64,000 nt of DNA from Pardosa pseudoannulata (lineage: Eukaryota; Arthropoda; Arachnida; Araneae; Lycosidae): NCBI GenBank assembly GCA_032207245.1, contig CM063503.1, positions 62,315,340-62,379,339 on the forward strand. Reading direction: 5' to 3'. The notes under the pieces are model-generated. The model did not search any database. It was not told the origin of the DNA and saw only the letters and a list, made by a program, of their open reading frames with translations. Every line of letters starts with the position of its first letter. Within the stretch, counting starts at the first letter, position 1. This document shows positions 12,527-23,772 of the stretch, in pieces. A program made the position numbers and the translations under genes.

Positions 12527-12841
12527 TTGAATGCGACATTTAAAGATTTATTTAATTCTATTATAATCGAATATGCCGATGAAACTTTGGATAGTTGTGA
12601 TATAATTTATAAAGGATTTTACGTATCGATCTTAGAGACAACTGTATGGACGGGTGGAATTTTTAAACTAGCAGCCGGCAATTCATCAACCACCATGAAA
12701 ATAATAATAAATACGACTAAATATAAAAAATTAAAATTTTATAGGTACATATGTTCGTTTGACACTTGTATCAAGATTTCACAAAAACACTGTTACGTTC
12801 CGGGCTCTTACTGTCAAACATTGGGGCAGCTAGTCACATAA
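12527..12841 (+). CDS. Hypothetical 104-codon reading frame
   Basis: Unrecognised frame beginning MNATFKDLFNSIIIEYADET. No domain, signal peptide or membrane segment is obvious; it has several Cys residues in the second half (CSFDTCIKISQKHCYVPGSYC). It lies about 200 bp after the LINE fragment and may be part of an unrelated repeat. The composition makes a chance frame quite possible. Confidence 0.2.
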   Translation: MNATFKDLFNSIIIEYADETLDSCDIIYKGFYVSILETTVWTGGIFKLAAGNSSTTMKIIINTTKYKKLKFYRYICSFDTCIKISQKHCYVPGSYCQTLGQLVT

Positions 12842-12920
12842 AGAGCTGGGAAAAGAGCAAAGCATCCTAGACAGAACTGTAGGAGGCTTTGAAAAGAGTC
12901 GGTCGTTATCAGGACCCAGA

Positions 12921-13290
12921 CATGTGTGGTTTTAATTTTCCTGCAAGAAACTGCATTTCGCAATCCAAAGTGGGGAGTCGTAAATTTGTTTACAGCTGTG
13001 CTTGAAATGCCGGCTTGCTTTCAGAAGTCCAGTCTGCAGCTCTCAGCCCTTTCTTCTGCACCCCCCTACTCGAGGTTTTTTGAGGGGAGGAGTTGGTGTT
13101 TACATGTGTGGTTTTAATTTTCCTGCAAGAAACTGCATTTCGCAATCCAAAGTGGGGAGTCGTAAATTTGTTTACAGCTGTGCTTGAAATGCCGGCTTGC
13201 TTTCAGAAGTCCAGTCTGCAGCTCTCAGCCCTTTCTTCTGCACCCCCCTACTCGAGGTTTTTTGAGGGGAGGAGTTGGTGTTTGAAAGCC
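12921..13290. repeat. 182-bp tandem repeat, two copies, running into a gap
   Basis: The unit starts CATGTGTGGTTTTAATTTTC and recurs at 13103, giving a period of 182 bp with no difference noticed. The second copy ends at the N gap, where the sequence leaves the unit (GGTGTTTGAAAGCC instead of GGTGTTTACATG). More copies may be hidden in the gap. The unit is GC-richer than its surroundings and includes a C-rich CACCCCCCTACTCGAGG stretch. Confidence 0.9.
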
Positions 13291-13390
13291 NNNNNNNNNN
13301 NNNNNNNNNNNNNNNNNNNNNNNNNNNNNNNNNNNNNNNNNNNNNNNNNNNNNNNNNNNNNNNNNNNNNNNNNNNNNNNNNNNNNNNNNN
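13291..13390. other. Assembly gap (100 N)
   Basis: Exactly 100 N, the conventional placeholder for a gap of unknown size. It directly follows a tandem repeat, the likely cause of the break. Confidence 0.98.
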
Positions 13391-13714
13391 GGACAGAAAA
13401 CTTCTACAGACTAGTCTCACTTCAGTTCACCACTGGTGTCTCCACCTGGCCCTGTTGTTTAAATTGGCAAAGACGGGTTATACGTGTTTTTCAGGGAAAC
13501 AATCTATTAATACTAATTCATATCATTTCGATACAACTGTATTCTTGTTTTGTTACCTTGTAGTCCTTTTTCTCCTGATCTTTGATAGAGCAATAAGCTA
13601 GCCAATACAAAAAATATTGGTTAAATCTCTCTGTTTATGTGGATTATTTTTTAACAAGCTTTTCAGTAACTCTGAGGCTACACTCCTGGACATAAAACTA
13701 TTAATTGTATTCGT
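13391..13714. other. Non-coding sequence after the gap
   Basis: Mixed-composition sequence. Frames that run from here back across the Ns are not meaningful. Confidence 0.4.
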
Positions 13715-14130
13715 ACCCCGACCCGGCCGAAGCCATACGGAAAACTGACGTCCGATCGCCACGACGGTAACCACCACACCACAAGGTGTTGCTGGCCTAC
13801 AAGAGTTCCGTCATGGTTCGAGAATAATGTTGACAACTCCAGTAAGGAACAATACTACAAAGTAAGTTCGTGACTACCAGGGACGTCTGAAGAAAAAGAT
13901 CACTCAGGAAACCCCGGGTTCGTGACACCTGAGTATACCTAAAGGAGGTATACCCATTGAGGTTGCAGACGGCTATCATTGGCTTAGGAGGGACACTCCT
14001 AGTTACCAGGGGGCGCCACGAGGAGGCTGATAGCTGTCCTAGGTGAGGTACCGTAGTACAACACCCTGAGGCTCATCCCCAGAGCTGCGCCGTAGCACTG
14101 CTAAGGAGAATCACTGCCCCACCCCCCCCA
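13715..14130. repeat. GC-rich block, probably a mobile-element fragment
   Basis: About 415 bp near 55% GC in an otherwise AT-rich region, with sharp edges and a C-tract (CCCCACCCCCCCC) at its right end. A 60-codon frame on the - strand (13797-13979) shows no motif I know. The abrupt shift in composition suggests an inserted retroelement UTR, but the family is unidentified. Confidence 0.4.
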
Positions 14131-14530
14131 TAAAACTATTAAAGCAGTTAAAGCTATTATTATTTAAAATTTTTGAAAATGAAGTTCACTTGCTTTTTTA
14201 TTTGTGAAATATAATATAAAAAAGCAAGGAATTAGAGCAAAATTATATAAGTATTAATAAATACCCAGAAAACTTCTAAAACAGATACAACGCCCATTGA
14301 AGTCACGGGGGGGGGGGGTTATTCATATCCACAATCAACAAAAGCATTTAAAATTTTACAAATATTACATAAGCCAAAAGGCTTTAAGCAAACAATATTT
14401 AACTTTTTTTTTTTAATTGTAGGCTTACAAAAGAAAATCAACATATAATTCATTACACATTTCCACGAAAATACACATTTATATTCACATGATTTCTAAT
14501 AACCTCAATAATTAAATCCTAATCAAACAC
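14131..14530. other. Non-coding sequence
   Basis: AT-rich with a G-tract (11 G) near 14310 and a T-tract near 14405. No gene seen. Confidence 0.4.
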
Positions 14531-14534
14531 TTAA

Positions 14535-15943
14535 CACATTGTATGCGGGACACATACTAGTACGTTTTCTGACAGTTGATGCTTGAGTGCGGGTCACGTA
14601 CTATAGTCCATGTAAAATCTATTGGCGCTTCAAGGTCACACTTTCTCGTTTCCCCAGTCATCGGTTACTATGGTAGCGACTAAGAAGCATGTGCATTCTC
14701 ACTTATTTTCAGCACTTCAGTTGAGGATTTGATTCCAATACGTTCTTGCTTTTCTTTCTTCTCGTAGATATTTATTTTGCGCTTATCTGATATTACACTC
14801 TCATTTTTTATCTTTTAATTCATTGTTTTATTTAAATTTTGCTTCATATTTATTTTTAATTTTATTATTAATTTTTTACTTTATAAAATATTTCCTGTAA
14901 TGGCTAGTTTTGATGTTAGAAAATAGTCCAAAATTCTGATATTTAACGTATACAGGTACTTGAAAGGTCTTGTTGAAACCAATCCAGTTGCTACAGTTTT
15001 GGAATTGTTTTCGCAAACTCAACAAGCAACTGCTGATGCCCGTGATATTTCTAAAAGAATTTGTGCCGATCCAGAACTGCGACAATATTAAAAAAAAAAA
15101 AAATTCACATAAAAGGCGCGTAACAGAATTAGATGATTTCGACAAAAGTGTCACCTTTTCTGCCTTTAAAATGTCGTTTAACTAAAAAACAGGAAATATT
15201 TTTATTAAGTTTTTAAAGAAAAGTTTAACAATATGTATAAAAAGTTTATAATAAATCATAGATGTTCTTGTAAAAATACAAAAATTTATTTTAATTTAGA
15301 ATTCTTACTAAAACATTAGGAATCTGTACCCTCTAAAGAAATTTTCACTTTCTAAAAATGTGTCAACATACCATAAATCTTTAAATACATAATAAAATTA
15401 TACAAAATATTGTTATTGCATTAAGACCTCTTTCAATTCTTGTAAAATCATAAAATAATTAATACAGTGCAATTTTGGAATAGAAAGTTTACCTCCCCAC
15501 ACGATGCATGACACCCCTTAACACAGTGGAAAAAAAGAGTAAAGTCTGTCCCCAACTGTCGTTACCTTAGTTACAGTTGGTCTTCGGGGAAAAATCAGTG
15601 ACCTTGAAGTCCCTATAGAGTTTACACAGAGTATAGTATGGGTAAGTGTAGCAACGTGGTTTGTTTGTGGGTACAAAAATAACGGTATATAAAGGAAAAC
15701 GAAGCCGAATATTCTTGTCTACTACATTATATATATGTATATTTATATATTATATATATTTTTATTTATATATGTTTATTTGTCTATATATTTGTTTATA
15801 TATTCCAATATAAAATACGAAAAGTTGCTTAAAAAAATTAAATGATTTTCGATTTATTGAGATTTAACTGAATAACTAAATTTACGCGCAAAACACCCGC
15901 TCCCGGTACAATTCCGCTGCGAAATGTACCCGCACACAATGTG
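14535..15943. mobile_element. TTAA-flanked DNA transposon (piggyBac-type), decayed
   Basis: A 1409-bp segment bounded by TTAA at 14531-14534 and 15944-15947. Ends are inverted: CACATTGTATGCGGG on the left and CCCGCACACAATGTG on the right. Inside these lies a second inverted pair: CTTCAAGGTCAC with TTTCCCC and GGTAGCGAC at about 14628-14690, matched in reverse at about 15555-15615. TTAA target sites are the hallmark of piggyBac. Internal frames such as 14970-15185 contain coding-looking stretches (RRVTELDDFDKSV), but I could not match them to a piggyBac transposase. Confidence 0.7.
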
Positions 15944-15947
15944 TTAA

Positions 15948-16559
15948 TACATTATATTTAGTATATAGTAACTAAATATAATTTCATTTTCTGGTTTCTT
16001 TATGTACATTATTAGTGTTATATGATGTTATGTGTGATGTCGCGAATTATCTGTATTCCATGTTTGTGGTAAATGCGTTGCCCTACAAAACACTCACCAG
16101 TCGAACATAAAACTCCACAAATAAAATTTTAGACCATTTTAACGAAGCACAAATTAATAAATTCACATCGGCCCATCATCGAGTGGAGCAACAACTTTCG
16201 GACACGATACTTATCAATCGGAACACATTCTACGAGAGTAGTAGAAGTATTAGTTGCTTTCAGTACTTCTATAGCCAAATCATTTTTTCAGTTATTAAAA
16301 TTCACCATGATTTAAAACACTCGGTTTGAAATTCACTCTTCCTAACTGTGAAAACATATCGCACAGTACACGGTATAAGCTATTTTCATAACAAAAATTA
16401 AATCTGTTATTTACGGATTATTTCTCCCTATTTATAGTAATACAAATTTATAAAAAGTTGACATCAATATATTAATCGTATTCCTCTCAAAATTGATCTC
16501 TAACATCATTTAAGTGTATGATTTAGGTTAAAGGGTTATTTTTACCATTGATTCAGTTT
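15948..16559. other. Non-coding sequence
   Basis: AT-rich, no gene or repeat recognised. Confidence 0.4.
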
Positions 16560-16740
16560 TTTACACTACAACTCCTGGTGGCCCCAAGGCCTTCCAAAGA
16601 ATCTTTCTCCATTTCAATCTCCACTTACCAATATTTTTTCAGTTGGTTTTTTACCAACTTCTTGAAATCTTCCACACAGTCAGTCCATCTCAACCTAGGT
16701 CTACCCACAGTTCTTGTGGCAATAGTTGCATGGTTGAAAA
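16560..16740 (-). pseudogene. LINE reverse-transcriptase C-terminal fragment
   Basis: Read on the - strand, the segment encodes ATRTVGRPRLRWTDCVEDFK, then KLVKNQLKKYW, an in-frame stop and VEIEMEKDSLEGLGATRSC. The GRPRLRWTDCVEDFKKL block is the same conserved C-terminal element seen in the LINE fragment at 11907-12329 (GRPKLRWLDCIEKDI), but from a different family and opposite orientation. Only about 55 codons remain and there is at least one stop. Confidence 0.65.
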
Positions 16741-16924
16741 TCTTAAATGTCAAGGAAGATGGACTCAAACGTCAGGTGTGGCCCGAAAACCTCAGGCGAC
16801 ATATTTTGATGAATTTTATATCTGCTTCCTTAAATATATATAGTCTGTATCGGTTATATGGACAGCTCAGCGGTCCAAAAAAATCAGACCATATAAGAGG
16901 AGGGACCATATATGAGGAATAATA

Positions 16925-17059
16925 CAACTCTACTGTGCATTTACCGAGCATTTTTAAACCATAACAGAAGAGCCTTATCCACATTGCCATAAGGTGACAA
17001 GTTTTGCCGTATTCTTTCTTGATCATCGATTTCAACTCTTGAGGACTAAAGTTTGGCAT
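16925..17059 (-). pseudogene. Tigger-like transposase fragment (CENP-B-type helix-turn-helix region)
   Basis: On the - strand one frame reads MPNFSPQELKSMIKKEYGKT. A second frame then continues YGNVDKALLLWFKNAR. The latter resembles the VEKALYLWF segment of the CENPB/Tc5-type DNA-binding domain in Tigger and pogo transposases, normally found in the first 100 residues. A frameshift separates the pieces and a stop follows NAR, just before the terminal repeat. The DDE catalytic domain is absent, so the copy is inactive. Confidence 0.45.
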
Positions 17060-17102
17060 CTAAAATGTTGTTTAATGTCGTCCGGGTAATCAAATTTGCT
17101 TT

Positions 17103-18000
17103 GGGGTTATTCCATGTGAAATCAACACAACTTTAGAACAAATTCTACCTGACCCCCTCCAATTTTGATTAAATTTGGTAGAGTAAGTGACTTCATGGTA
17201 ATAAAGATTTTCCGATGTTATGTGTAAGGTGGATCCTTTAACTCCAACAGGACCAATGTATATTCTTTCTGAAGTAGAAATTCTCAAAACACATAAAGCT
17301 TTCTACCAGTTTCAACAAAATAAGTAGAAACCATCCATCAAAAGTAATGCACTTTAATAATTTTTCTTCATTCTAAAATCTTCACAAATGTTAAATGTAC
17401 TATTTACTAGAGTATATGTCGATAAGGTAGTGTGTAGACATTAATGCCATCCTATATAGATGAGTTAGATTAAAAGTAATGAATGCATTTTCTCATTTTC
17501 GTTATTGCAATAGTAAATATATATATATAAAAAAACTTTTGTAGCTTGTGATCCCATTATGATCCCAACATGAAACTTTGAGGATTAATTAACAATAATA
17601 TGATAAATTTTTGAAATTTTTTTCAAAATTTTAAAATCTTGGCTTTTTGAGAAATTTAAATTTTAAATTTAAATTTAAATTTAAATTTTTAAAAAATTCT
17701 CAAGTCATCATGTGTTGTATATCATATGAAAGCCCATTAAAAAAAGGTTTAAAATAACACCTTGCACATATCTATAGCTTAATTAGGTGAGTAGCAAGTG
17801 TAATTTAAAGGTATGCCGATAGTATACTTTTTAGACAAATCTGGCAACTTTAAAGCCTTATAACTCCCAAACCAATTATTATTTGAACATAAGATTTGGG
17901 GATTTTCTTTATTACCATGAAGTCACTTACTATACCAAATTTAATCAAAATTGGAGGGGGTCAGGTAGAAACCTTGTGTTGATTTGGTATGGAATTACCC
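17103..18000. repeat. Fold-back element with ~110-bp inverted ends
   Basis: The left end (GGGGTTATTCCATGTGAAAT, then CTACCTGACCCCCTCCAATT) recurs inverted at the right end. Matching continues through the segments containing AGTAAGTGACTTCATGG and TAATAAAGA, giving arms of roughly 110 bp in an ~900-bp element. The interior is AT-rich with a palindromic AAATTT run at about 17645-17690 and no transposase. The superfamily is not identified, and I could not fix a target-site duplication. Confidence 0.7.
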
Positions 18001-18518
18001 TATGGGGAAAGTAGCCTTTGAATGATTAGATTTTTTAAAATTTTCAATCTATTCATTTTTGGCAGCAAATGATATTTTCGAAGCCATAATTATAAAATGA
18101 ACTTTCTTATTCGTGAAGTATGATCTAAATGCAACAGAATTTTCCTTTACTTGTTTCGTCTCAGTTTCAACTTAAGCAGGGAGAGATAACTTCAACCAAT
18201 AAATAGACAGATATCCACCTCTTGTCAGGGGCAAGAGAACAGAGAGAGGTTATGTCTACACAAACAAGAAAGGGGGAAAGGGAGGGAAATAAAGGCTTGA
18301 ATTCAGGTCCTCTCCGATTTCGCACTGACTTCTTAAAAAAACGAAAAGAAAAAAATGGAAACTCGTTGAAAACATGAAACTGACCATATAACCGGTAACA
18401 AGAAAAAGAAAATGACTGTATAAGTGGTGCACTTTAACACATGTTCCCTATTAAGTTAGACGGGACTTTAGAAAACTGACCATATAAGCGGGTGACCCTA
18501 TAGCCGGTACTGACTGTA

Positions 18519-18996
18519 ATTAAAAACTATGTCTTGATCTCCAGTCATTCACAGAACCTTAAGATTTTTCTTAGAGCCCGTCGCTCAAAGATGGCCAGTT
18601 GTTCTGTCTGTGATATAAAGTCCAAGTCTCGGATTCGTAAGTAACACAGGTCTAGTGATAACTTTATGTAACAAAAATTTTTGTGTGCCCTTTAATAAAA
18701 ATCTCTACAGTCCTAAAAAATGAAAACTTGGAAATAAATTTAGCTTTCTTACTTACACTAGAATTTCACAATTTAGCTTGCTCTCAATGAAATGACTTAA
18801 ATGATTTTAATGTTTTTTTTTAATATTAACAGATTAAAAACGAGTAAAAATAAATGAATATTCACTGTTTAAATTATTGTATTGGTCTTTCAAAATCTTC
18901 AAATATTTTTTGCTAATTTCTATGCGTTTAAAGTACTGGTTCAATGATTAAATTTCCCCTTATTGAACAGAAAATGCACAAGATTCACTTGCTTAA
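18519..18996. other. Non-coding sequence
   Basis: AT-rich, no gene seen. Confidence 0.4.
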
Positions 18997-19758
18997 CCCC
19001 TTAACGATCGGATAATTTTCTAGAAAACGGTCATAAAAGTGCCTATTTTTTATCCCTGAAAATTATATAAAAATATGAGTATGAATAATATACATATTCA
19101 TTTTTAACTTATCGTTTCTTTTTATCTTGTAATTTAAAAAACATCAAATTTCGAGGAAAAGTCAACATTCAGGGTAATTATGACTTACGGTTGGTTTTCC
19201 AGCAAGCAAGGAAAATTTAAAGAATATGTATTTTAAACATTAAAAAAGAATTTTATTAAACTTATGTATAATATAAATGAAGATTAGTAATTTTTTTCTT
19301 GTGTGATAAATTTCAAAGATACGCAGGCCAACATCACAATCTGAAGTAGTGCCGAGTTTCCTTCCTACATCTCCTACTGTTTTCATCTTTTCTGGAGCAA
19401 GAAACTTTGCATTCTCTCGATGGTTTCCGTTTCTTATCAGTTCGGAGTATCTGTCTAATAAAATGCCTTTGAATCAAACGATTGGGATTATCTTCAAATC
19501 TTGAACATCATTTCTTTTGGAATGGTGTCTGATGACTGATACCTTTCAATAAGTTCATCTACTAAAGATCTAGTTTATAAATAAACGATCTACAATTACC
19601 ATAAAAATATTCTGGTACTGAAATCTAGTATATAAATAAATTAGTTTAATCTCATTGGTGCATTACTACTGAACACTCCAGCCCGGAAATATCACGGGAG
19701 CGAGAAATAGAAAACCAAACCTCACCCCGTCATTTTCACGGGAGCGAGAAAGAAAGGG
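18997..19758 (-). mobile_element. piggyBac deletion derivative
   Basis: A 762-bp segment bounded by TTAA at 18993-18996 and 19759-19762. Left end CCCCTTAACGATCGG, right end GAGCGAGAAAGAAAGGG. The terminal repeats match only in the first few bases, but the interior keeps a piggyBac transposase tail (19300-19570), which confirms the assignment. Confidence 0.75.
19300..19570 (-). pseudogene. piggyBac transposase C-terminal remnant
   Basis: The - strand encodes RSLVDELIERYQ, then in another frame NPNRLIQRHFIRQI, KKRKPSRECKV and RKETRHYF, and after another frameshift SDCDVGLRIFEIYHT. This order is the end of the piggyBac (DDE_Tnp_1_7) transposase: the RLxxRHF segment, then the cysteine-rich zinc-binding tail with RKETRYYCxxCDVGLC and FxxYHT. 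At least two frameshifts are present and the catalytic Asp residues are missing, so it is non-functional. It lies inside TTAA-flanked ends. Confidence 0.8.
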
Positions 19759-19762
19759 TTAA

Positions 19763-20520
19763 TTTAATGGTATGTCTAGAAAGGGAGGAAGGATTCATTC
19801 TCTTCATAATGCAACCTTCTTTACAGTTTGACCTCTAGGTCGCTATAAAGTTTTAATGGGTTGTATCCCTTCCTGGAGGACATAAACTGTAACACCAGTG
19901 ATTGTTTTCATTAGGGGTTAAAAAGGGGAAAAACGGAGTCACGCAGAGTTTTTAGGTCATGATCGTAGATTTTGGAAACCCCTGTGAATTTTTTCAGGTT
20001 GTAATGAGGGCTTTTGACTATAAATTTATGTTGGTACTTTTGATGTATCGGACTACGGGATGTGTTTCGACAGTGTATTCCTTAAAAAGTCACGGTTTTA
20101 TACAAAATAGTTACATTCGTTTACAGATTTCAGCACAAGGCCAGTTCTGGGCTCTTAGCCGCCTACTTGCAAGGTAGTATTTGGCCACCCCCTATTACCG
20201 AGCTTGAAGTAGTATTTGGCCGTCCCCTATCAATGTGTATACTTAGTAGATGTTCTATAAACCAACTTGCATGTATGCAGTACACAACTTCTAGCCCCAT
20301 CCCGTGCGTGAGAGCGAGGGACAGGGAGAGTTACATAGCTCATTTATATAAAATTAGATAAGCTAAGCAAAAATTATAAGTTGGTATTCTCGTAGTCATC
20401 AAAGGTTGTCACAATTAAAGTAGAAACAAAGGCTTTTCGTCAAAGGTTTGTCATTTTACGTATAGAATCACGATAAATTTATTTTAGAAAGTAATTTTAT
20501 AATTGATTTATTTAATGTGA
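19763..20520. other. Non-coding sequence with a short direct repeat
   Basis: Two copies of a GTAGTATTTGGCC motif followed by a CCCCTAT stretch lie 36 bp apart near 20173 and 20209. The open frames at 19959-20177 and 20167-20361 have no recognisable content. Confidence 0.45.
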
Positions 20521-20881
<361 letters not shown>

Positions 20882-21993
20882 ATAAATAATTAAATACCAT
20901 ATTTTTTAGTTGCCAGGGCTGGCTTAACAACGCAATTCTATTGCAGTCGTGTCGTAGAGAGCAAATCGCTCAGACTCTTAAGAACGGGCAAACTTTTGAA
21001 AAAATATAATTTATTTTCATCATAAGTCAGACGACATCTTACACAGGCGAGAGAAAAACGTGCATCTAATGATTTAGGAAAATGCCGTCCTGAAAATCGT
21101 GGATAGCTTCAAATGATAATAAAACTAAAGTTTGCTGTTCTTTAGTGGTTTGTTAAAACTTTAGTGGCTTGACAACAGCATACATCGAAAAAAAAATGTT
21201 GCAATTATCGGCTGTTTTTATTTGGAGTTAGCTGAGTTAGAGAAGTGGGGAAAGAAAGCCATACGTGTTCAGTTTTTAGTTTGGAGAAATGTGGAAGGAA
21301 TGCAATCTGAATGAATCACGTTTTTGATTCAATTTTGGTGGCCGAGAGTGTTAACCCCTTCCGGTAAAATGACGAGTCTAGCTCGTCATCGGTTTTTCAT
21401 GCCATACCGCACAGTGATGTGCTACACTCGTCATGCGACTAAAGTTACTGTTGAATATGATAATTAACTTTAAAATTTCTAGTGTACTGAATTTGGCAAC
21501 ACGTCTGTTGTTTGTAGAAATATCGTAGATCATTATCACATTATTTACCGTTAGTTTTTTGGTACAAGATCTACTTGGTACAGTTAACCTGCCAAGAAGT
21601 GGCGTGAGTGTTTTCGTGTAGTTCTCGTTTAAATTTGGGTATTAACCTGTGATCAAATGTATAGTGGTATTTATTTTGGTTGAGTTGTGAAAAAATATTT
21701 TAGTACTAAATTCAACCACAGGTTCGGAGAAACTACAGACATAAAATATGAAAATAAAATAAGAGCTAAATTAAAAAGATCTGAAATCAGCTTAAAATAA
21801 AAAAAGTAAATTTATTATGATATATATACATCTATGTACACACAATCTGATTCTATCTTCATAAAATTTACTTTATCAACACCTTCAAATTAGGTACACT
21901 CAAATTTAGTTCTGACAATTTTCATCCCTTAAGTAAATATGTAAATATAAGAGAGAGGACCTAATCTGAATTTCAAATATATATAAAGGGGGG
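20882..21993. other. Non-coding sequence with one orphan TTAA end
   Basis: At 21353 a TTAA is followed by CCCCTTCCGG and then a palindrome, GACGAGTCTAGCTCGTC, the same layout as the ends of the other piggyBac-type elements here. I found no partner end, so it may be a truncated copy. Otherwise nothing was recognised. Confidence 0.45.
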
Positions 21994-22457
21994 GTACCTT
22001 TGTGAGTTAATATGGTGTGCCCGGAATACTGCTGGTTGAGGGCTGATTAGGAGTGGGTATGTATGGATTTCCGTCGGTCTTCTCAGGGGCTTCCTTCTGA
22101 GTGTTTGGGGAGCGGCAGTAATATTTGATACAGGAACTCTGCTGGTATTCGCTAGATGTTCTGAACGTTTCCGGAGTCTCTGTCGAACTCAAGGCTATTC
22201 TCCTTGGACTCCCGAACACCTTCTGTCGGACTTCCGAACACCTCCTCTCTCTCTCTCTCTCTTTTTTTTATATATATATATATATATATTATTAATTTCA
22301 TTTTTGTCCATTCTTCCTTCTTATCGTCCAATCGGGATAGTTGTAAAAATCTTATTGGTCTGCTTAACCCCGCCTTGAGACCGCCAACGTGGAAAACCTT
22401 ATCCCTTCTCATTGGGCACTGTCCCTTAGGGGTTCATAAATAACTCCACAAAGGTAC
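21994..22457. repeat. Non-autonomous DNA element with short inverted ends
   Basis: The ends GTACCTTTGTGAGTTA and its inverted counterpart TAACTCCACAAAGGTAC bound a 464-bp GC-richer segment. It contains a CT microsatellite and a TA microsatellite (22245-22290). No transposase is visible and the superfamily is unknown. Confidence 0.55.
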
Positions 22458-23768
22458 ATTCTTATTTAGTGTCAAGTACGGAGGCGGGATTCTAATCTGG
22501 GACTGGGATCAGAACTCCGCCCGAGACTACCGTACAAGACAATATCCGTTGAATATAATTTTATGGTCCTCTGACCTTTACAAAAGATGTGATGAAGTCA
22601 GATTTAGATCCCGAGCATTTTACTTCTTGTATGAATGAATCAACTATATTACTGATCCAAATCGCCTCATCACAAGTGTTACAAAAATCCAATTAAAAGT
22701 AAGACTCCCTGGCAGTGTAAACAATGCAGGATTCCTCCCACTTATATACCACCAGAGTATTTTGAAAAGCACCACACTCTTATTATATTCCTACTCAAGG
22801 TTTTTCTTTGATTTTTTTCTTAATTTTACCGTTTTTGTTATTTAACAATATTCTTAATTAATATCCATTCTTAGAATGAATATTAAGAATATGTAAGAAT
22901 TATAAAATTAAAATTTTTTTTTAATAAAAATTAAATGTTTATTTCATGCACAGCTTTTTATTATTGAATAGTGACTGAAGGAGTTTAAAAAAATATAACA
23001 TGAATTGGGAGATTATAAAAATATTAGGAGGAATAATTTTTAATATATTACACACACACACATATATATAAAGAAGTATTTAAAATAGAATTTTGTGCAA
23101 AAGTTATTTACACTATTTTTATAATTTAAAATGATAGCCTTATGTAAGGTTTAGGTCAGCGAGAGGGTTAAATGTAACAACTAAATATAAATAAATAGCT
23201 CTGCGAGTAAAGCTGTTTTTGCTGTAGAATCAAGTTTCATCACTAAAGAACTCTTGAATAATGCCTCGTGGCAAGGTCATATAGGTCACCGGCAAGGTCT
23301 GAAAGATTTCCAAAACATTACATCAGCTAGGGATGTAGGTCGTGGTCATCTTTGTTGTTGTTTAGATAGCAAGAAATAAGAATGATTCATTTGCCTGATT
23401 ATTATAGAAATTTTTGCGTAGACATGCAAATATTTCATGAGATAAAAAATTTTAAAAACGGTCTCACGGCACTCCAGAGTTCCGGGTCCAGGTACTTCGG
23501 GACTGGTTACTTAAAGAATATACTTCGCTATAGCCACGCTATGAGTCGACTGTACACGTAATGCTTGCATGGATAGATTTTAATCATTATGTTTTAAAAA
23601 CTCTTATGATTACTTAAAAGTTCCTTCTTATAGTATTTTATTTATGTTGGAATCGGTGACAAAGCGAGAATTTTGGGAAGAATCCAAAAGTACAGTGAAT
23701 TTTCAATCTCATAAAAAAAAGTATTACACACACATACATTAGTCTTACATCCATAGTTTTGTATGCAG
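22458..23768. other. Non-coding sequence
   Basis: AT-rich, with a short CA/TA microsatellite at about 23050-23070. No gene seen. Confidence 0.4.
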
Positions 23769-23772
23769 ACGT

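Larger units (their letters stand above)
16841..18518 (-). mobile_element. Tigger/pogo-like element with a nested insertion
   Basis: The two ends are inverted and imperfect: GTCTGTATCGGTTATATGG on the left, and on the right the reverse complement of GTCAGTACCGGCTATAGGG. Both have subterminal GACCATATAA motifs and adjoin TA. Together with the transposase scrap at 16925-17059 this suggests a pogo-superfamily deletion derivative. The interior is occupied by a separate fold-back element (17103-18000). Exact ends are uncertain by a few bases. Confidence 0.45.

Noticed and set aside
13093..13601. Reading frames running across the N gap
   Set aside because: The Ns carry no information and the gap size is unknown. 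The left part is the 182-bp repeat.
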